64,000 nt of DNA from G963677485 sp942492855. Its GTDB lineage: Bacteria > Armatimonadota > HRBIN16. Shown in pieces: positions 60,930 to 64,000 of the stretch. The stretch is taken from positions 186,001-250,000 of the forward strand of contig OW818647.1 of assembly GCA_942492855.1 (NCBI GenBank), read 5' to 3'. The notes beneath the pieces are model-generated. The model was not told where the DNA came from, did not search any database, and saw nothing but the letters and a program-made list of their open reading frames with translations. Each line of letters starts with the position of its first letter. The first letter of the stretch is position 1. Position numbers and translations under genes: made by a program.

Positions 60930-63095
60930 TTATCCCTTCGAAAACCCGTAAACACCCTCAGCGAACAACCGGGCCGTCGAAACTCTACGTCCTCGTTGGT
61001 CGGTCCAGCCCTCAGGCAGACGCACGATCACGGCCTGCTGGCCCCGCTTCCGCAACCGTAAAGTGATCTGCGTGTTGCTGCACTGAACGTCCAGCTCTGC
61101 ATCTCGGAACCGCAGCCCATGAAGTGCCATCTCCGGCTGAGCCGCAGGCATCTGTGGGTTGATCGCCAGCTCTTCGCCGTTTGGCTGTAAGCCCATGAAG
61201 CCAAGCGGGATCACCGCCGGCAGCATGCTGCTCTCCAGGAACTCAAAGTCGATACCAATACCACCGGCGGTGCCGCCGCCCTGCAGGGTGACACCGAGTT
61301 TCTTGTAATACTCACGGTAACCGCCGCCGTCGCGCGCTTCTTTTTCCCACTCCAGTATCTCACTAAGCCGCTTCCAAGCGTTGTCAGCTCCGGCAGACCG
61401 CAGGCGGGCGATGATGTCGAAGTAGCTGAAGCCCAGCACACCGCCGCCGTCTTGCACCTGGGTGCCCCACGGCACACTTTCAGGAGCAAACCATCCTTGT
61501 CCGTACCACTCGGTGTTGCGCACGGTCGATATCCGCGGACCAAACCGCCAAGCGTAGATGTCCTTACCTGTGGAAGTCTCCTCCGGTATGGTGATGTCGC
61601 CATCCAGCCACTGGATGATCCGCCTGGCATGATCTGGTGTGGCGATCCCGTAGTTGATCGCCTCGATATTGAGGAAGGTATACCCGTAGTCCCACTTCTT
61701 GCCGTTCTGGTCTATACAGGCGATGAACCGGCCCTTCTTTTCGTCCCAGAACTTGCGGTTCATCACCTCCTTCACCTTCGCCGCGTGGGCACGCAACTGC
61801 CGGGGATTGTAGGCCTCAGTGCGATCGATGCGCCATTCAGGATGTCGTGCAATCGCATCCTCCATCTCGGCAATCACCAGCGCACTCTTGTAATACTGCG
61901 AGGTGGCGTAGGGGTCATCGTATCCAAATGGGCAGATGTCGAAGTAGTTATTTCCGATGCCGTGACCAAACTCGATGCGCTTCTTCCCGCCGGGTAGATT
62001 GGTGTAGCCAGGCAGACCATCATGGCCTGTCAGGGTGTTCCGCACATGGTTCATCTTCAGCGTGTGGAACTCGCGCTGCTGCCAGGCGAGTGCCTTGCGC
62101 ATGCGTAACACATTCTTGCGCAGGAACCCCACATCACCCGACCATTGATACTGCATCCAGGATGCGATGATGAAAATGGGGCAGTTGATGGGATGACGGG
62201 TATCGAAAACTGTGAACATCTCATGCAGCCAGTACTCGTTGCGGACGTCTTTAGGCGTGAACACCACGCGGATCTGGGCGATCTTGCCGCTATACATGGG
62301 ATGCTGGTGGAGCCTGGCTAGTAGATGGTTGGTGCCTGTTACCGCGTTCACGCCCGGTTCCTTCAGGTTATCGGGGTCAACCTCAAACGGAACCTGCCGC
62401 TGCGTGCTGAAGCCCTTGTCGCCTTTCCGCCGCCACTGCAGAACGGCATCTCCTATCAGCGGAAGATCGGTCTGGCAGATGCCCCGCAGTTGGATGAAAG
62501 GCGCACAGAACGAGTCGAACACCGTTCCTTCCGGGCTGGTCATACTCGGAGAAGGGCCTGTGCTCTTCAGCAGCCAGTGTCCACCGGTGATACCGCCGTT
62601 CTCCATATTGTGGAAGCTCCAGCCCTTGATGGCACCTTCGCCCGTGTATGGAGCGCGCTGCCAGCCCACAAACAACTGGGGTAGACCGTACGGGCCGCAC
62701 CAGTTCCAACCCGCAGTCTGGCCATCAAACCCATCAGGGTAGCACCATACCGGGAACGGCCATCCGGCGTCATACGCACTGCTGGGCACCTGGTGGCTGC
62801 TCAGGTAACCGTCCTTCTCCTGGTATATTTCACTCAGCTCCTGCGCATGGGTGTCCTGTATCGATATCCCAGTACGGGGCTCGTTGGCATCCGCAAGCCA
62901 CAAGTCAGCAATCTGCAGATACTCCTTGGGGTAAGGGGCCTTCATGTTGAGTGCCCGGTTCTTAAAGAAATCCCACAGGTACCGGTTGAGCAGTTGTGCC
63001 TGAAGCTGTCCGCCGGGGAAACTGAACCGGCTGAAGCCTTTGGGGGCACCGGCAAGTAAGTCCTGAGGCGTTTCGGGAATATCAGTTAGACGCAT
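60930..63095 (-). CDS. Six-hairpin glycosidase-like protein, paralogue 3
   Basis: The 721-residue protein has AGGAG seven bases before the ATG and no signal peptide, so it should act in the cytoplasm. It is a close copy of the 58442-60613 protein: the same order of blocks (FSRFSFPGGQLQAQLLNRYLWDFFKNRALN, GHDGLPGYTNLPGGKKRIEFGHGIGNNYFD, KFWDEKKGRFIACIDQNGKKWDYGYTFLNIEAI, FGPRISTVRNTEWYGQGWFAPESVPWG). The 316-bp spacer between them contains a repeat, so it may be transcribed separately. The pair likely arose by tandem duplication, with different substrates now possible. Confidence 0.8.
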   Translation of the reverse strand: MRLTDIPETPQDLLAGAPKGFSRFSFPGGQLQAQLLNRYLWDFFKNRALNMKAPYPKEYLQIADLWLADANEPRTGISIQDTHAQELSEIYQEKDGYLSSHQVPSSAYDAGWPFPVWCYPDGFDGQTAGWNWCGPYGLPQLFVGWQRAPYTGEGAIKGWSFHNMENGGITGGHWLLKSTGPSPSMTSPEGTVFDSFCAPFIQLRGICQTDLPLIGDAVLQWRRKGDKGFSTQRQVPFEVDPDNLKEPGVNAVTGTNHLLARLHQHPMYSGKIAQIRVVFTPKDVRNEYWLHEMFTVFDTRHPINCPIFIIASWMQYQWSGDVGFLRKNVLRMRKALAWQQREFHTLKMNHVRNTLTGHDGLPGYTNLPGGKKRIEFGHGIGNNYFDICPFGYDDPYATSQYYKSALVIAEMEDAIARHPEWRIDRTEAYNPRQLRAHAAKVKEVMNRKFWDEKKGRFIACIDQNGKKWDYGYTFLNIEAINYGIATPDHARRIIQWLDGDITIPEETSTGKDIYAWRFGPRISTVRNTEWYGQGWFAPESVPWGTQVQDGGGVLGFSYFDIIARLRSAGADNAWKRLSEILEWEKEARDGGGYREYYKKLGVTLQGGGTAGGIGIDFEFLESSMLPAVIPLGFMGLQPNGEELAINPQMPAAQPEMALHGLRFRDAELDVQCSNTQITLRLRKRGQQAVIVRLPEGWTDQRGRRVSTARLFAEGVYGFSKG

Positions 63096-63215
63096 TGAGT
63101 TCTCCTATGAAAGCCGTAGTGCCTACATTATCCATTGTGACCGCTCAGGCATCAACGATGAAGGTATAATGCACACTAGGCGACACAAAACAGTACAGTT
63201 CAGGGAGCAGCATCA

Positions 63216-64000
63216 TTGACAGAATCATGGTTCCAGGCCATTCAGGATCGGGATAGCGAGCAAGTGACTGCGCTGCTGGCCCAACAACCTGAGCTGATCG
63301 CTGATCAGGACGAACTCGGCCGGACAGCAGCCGAGATATCACTCACGCTGGCCGACGAAACCACGCTTCGCCATCTGCTGAGCAACGGTGCCCCCAGTAC
63401 ACCGCTGTTGTCGCTGGCACTAACTGCCCAGCCTCAGCTTCTTGACCTGCTGATGGAGTTTTGGGCGGACATCGAGGAGCCGATCATCCGCGAGGACGGC
63501 ACTCAAACCACTGCCCTGCATCTGGCCTGCGAGTATGGGCCGGTGGACAGCGTACGAACCCTTCTTCGGTATGGGGCCTACACCGATTCGCTGGATGAAG
63601 CTGGCCTCGCCCCACTGCATGTCGCCTGTCGATACCTAAACCCCAACGTGGGTAAGGAGCTGTTGTTAAGTGGGGCAAACCCACGCAGCGTCGACCCGGA
63701 TGGCCGACCCCCGATCGTGCTGGCCGCACTGCACGGCAATGATGATGTGCTAAACGCGTTGATCCTGCTGGGGGTTGACCCCTACGATCAGGACTTCACA
63801 GGCCTCAGTGCCATCAACGCCAGCCTCAATCCTGCGCTGTTTGGTTATGACTGCCATTACGCCGGTATCATGCCTAACGATGAGTTTGGCGTCGTTGGAC
63901 ATCATTCCGCACATCTGGCCATACAGCCCAGCTCAGCGCGGGCGATCAACATCGCAGTCGCGCTTAGTTTTTGTTACGACGACTGCGAGGTCACCCTGCC
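63216..64000 (+). CDS. Ankyrin-repeat protein, N-terminal part, cut by window end
   Basis: From TTG 63216, eight bases after GGGAG, the frame is open to the window end (about 261 residues). Ankyrin repeats are clear: TALHLACEYGPVDSVRTLLRYGAYTDSLDEAGLAPLHVACRY, then GANPRSVDPDGRPPIVLAALHGNDDVLNALILLGVDPYDQD. An earlier, weaker pair covers residues 1-80. The last part (HHSAHLAIQPSSARAINIAVALSFCYDDCEVTL) leaves the ankyrin pattern and may begin another domain. It would be a protein-protein interaction scaffold, cytoplasmic, with no signal peptide. Confidence 0.75.
   Translation, partial: MTESWFQAIQDRDSEQVTALLAQQPELIADQDELGRTAAEISLTLADETTLRHLLSNGAPSTPLLSLALTAQPQLLDLLMEFWADIEEPIIREDGTQTTALHLACEYGPVDSVRTLLRYGAYTDSLDEAGLAPLHVACRYLNPNVGKELLLSGANPRSVDPDGRPPIVLAALHGNDDVLNALILLGVDPYDQDFTGLSAINASLNPALFGYDCHYAGIMPNDEFGVVGHHSAHLAIQPSSARAINIAVALSFCYDDCEVTL

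Overview
The window looks like chromosome of a free-living, heterotrophic, polysaccharide-degrading bacterium. Core genes rpsO, pnp, an M16 peptidase, dapB, recQ and ligA sit among many secreted or carbohydrate-active proteins. Most of the window is moderately GC-rich with the standard genetic code (TGA ends several intact genes), frequent TTG/GTG starts and clear Shine-Dalgarno sites. Lineage cannot be fixed from sequence alone. The mix of six-hairpin glycosidases, FGGY/Gfo-Idh genes and dense palindromic intergenic repeats would fit Armatimonadota or a similar phylum, which is inference. I saw no rRNA, tRNA, CRISPR array, transposase or prophage.

Layout. 0-5 kb (minus strand): TolB-like lipoprotein, orphan AF2212-type antitoxin, and an MFS transporter with a secreted GH43/32-like propeller protein. 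5-11 kb: tldD, an all-GAF protein and a secreted metallophosphoesterase. 11.1-14.1 kb: an AT-rich island encoding a type II-short CBASS anti-phage system (Cap5 HNH-SAVED effector, CD-NTase, E2-like protein). The CD-NTase is frameshifted exactly at its GS active-site motif. 14.2-22.9 kb: a catabolic cluster (FGGY kinase, fucose-isomerase-like, creatininase-like, URO-D-like, DeoR regulator, class III aminotransferase, Gfo/Idh/MocA dehydrogenase), closed by a strong terminator. 23-24.5 kb: alpha/beta hydrolase on the other strand.

24.8-37.5 kb holds the most unusual locus. A STAS-GPP34 fusion (bacterial relative of Golgi phosphoprotein 3) and an ABC substrate-binding lipoprotein are followed by a tightly packed operon: NMT1-like binding protein, Cache-HAMP-SpoIIE phosphatase-HATPase receptor, double substrate-binding protein, STAS protein with an unknown C-terminal domain, ABC permease, ABC ATPase, AdhE-type acylating aldehyde dehydrogenase and a lone STAS protein. 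It reads as a partner-switching signalling system wired to small-molecule uptake.

37.6-41.1 kb: an 1174-residue double beta-helix protein. 41.2-44.4 kb: a HEPN/MNT toxin-antitoxin pair and a TIR gene broken by an in-frame TGA, bracketed by two blocks of the same intergenic repeats. 44.5-54 kb: the housekeeping block. 54.3-55.9 kb: an AT-rich AlbA_2/HATPase gene. 56-63.1 kb: three paralogous six-hairpin glycosidases on the minus strand. 63.2 kb to the end: the start of an ankyrin-repeat protein cut by the window edge.
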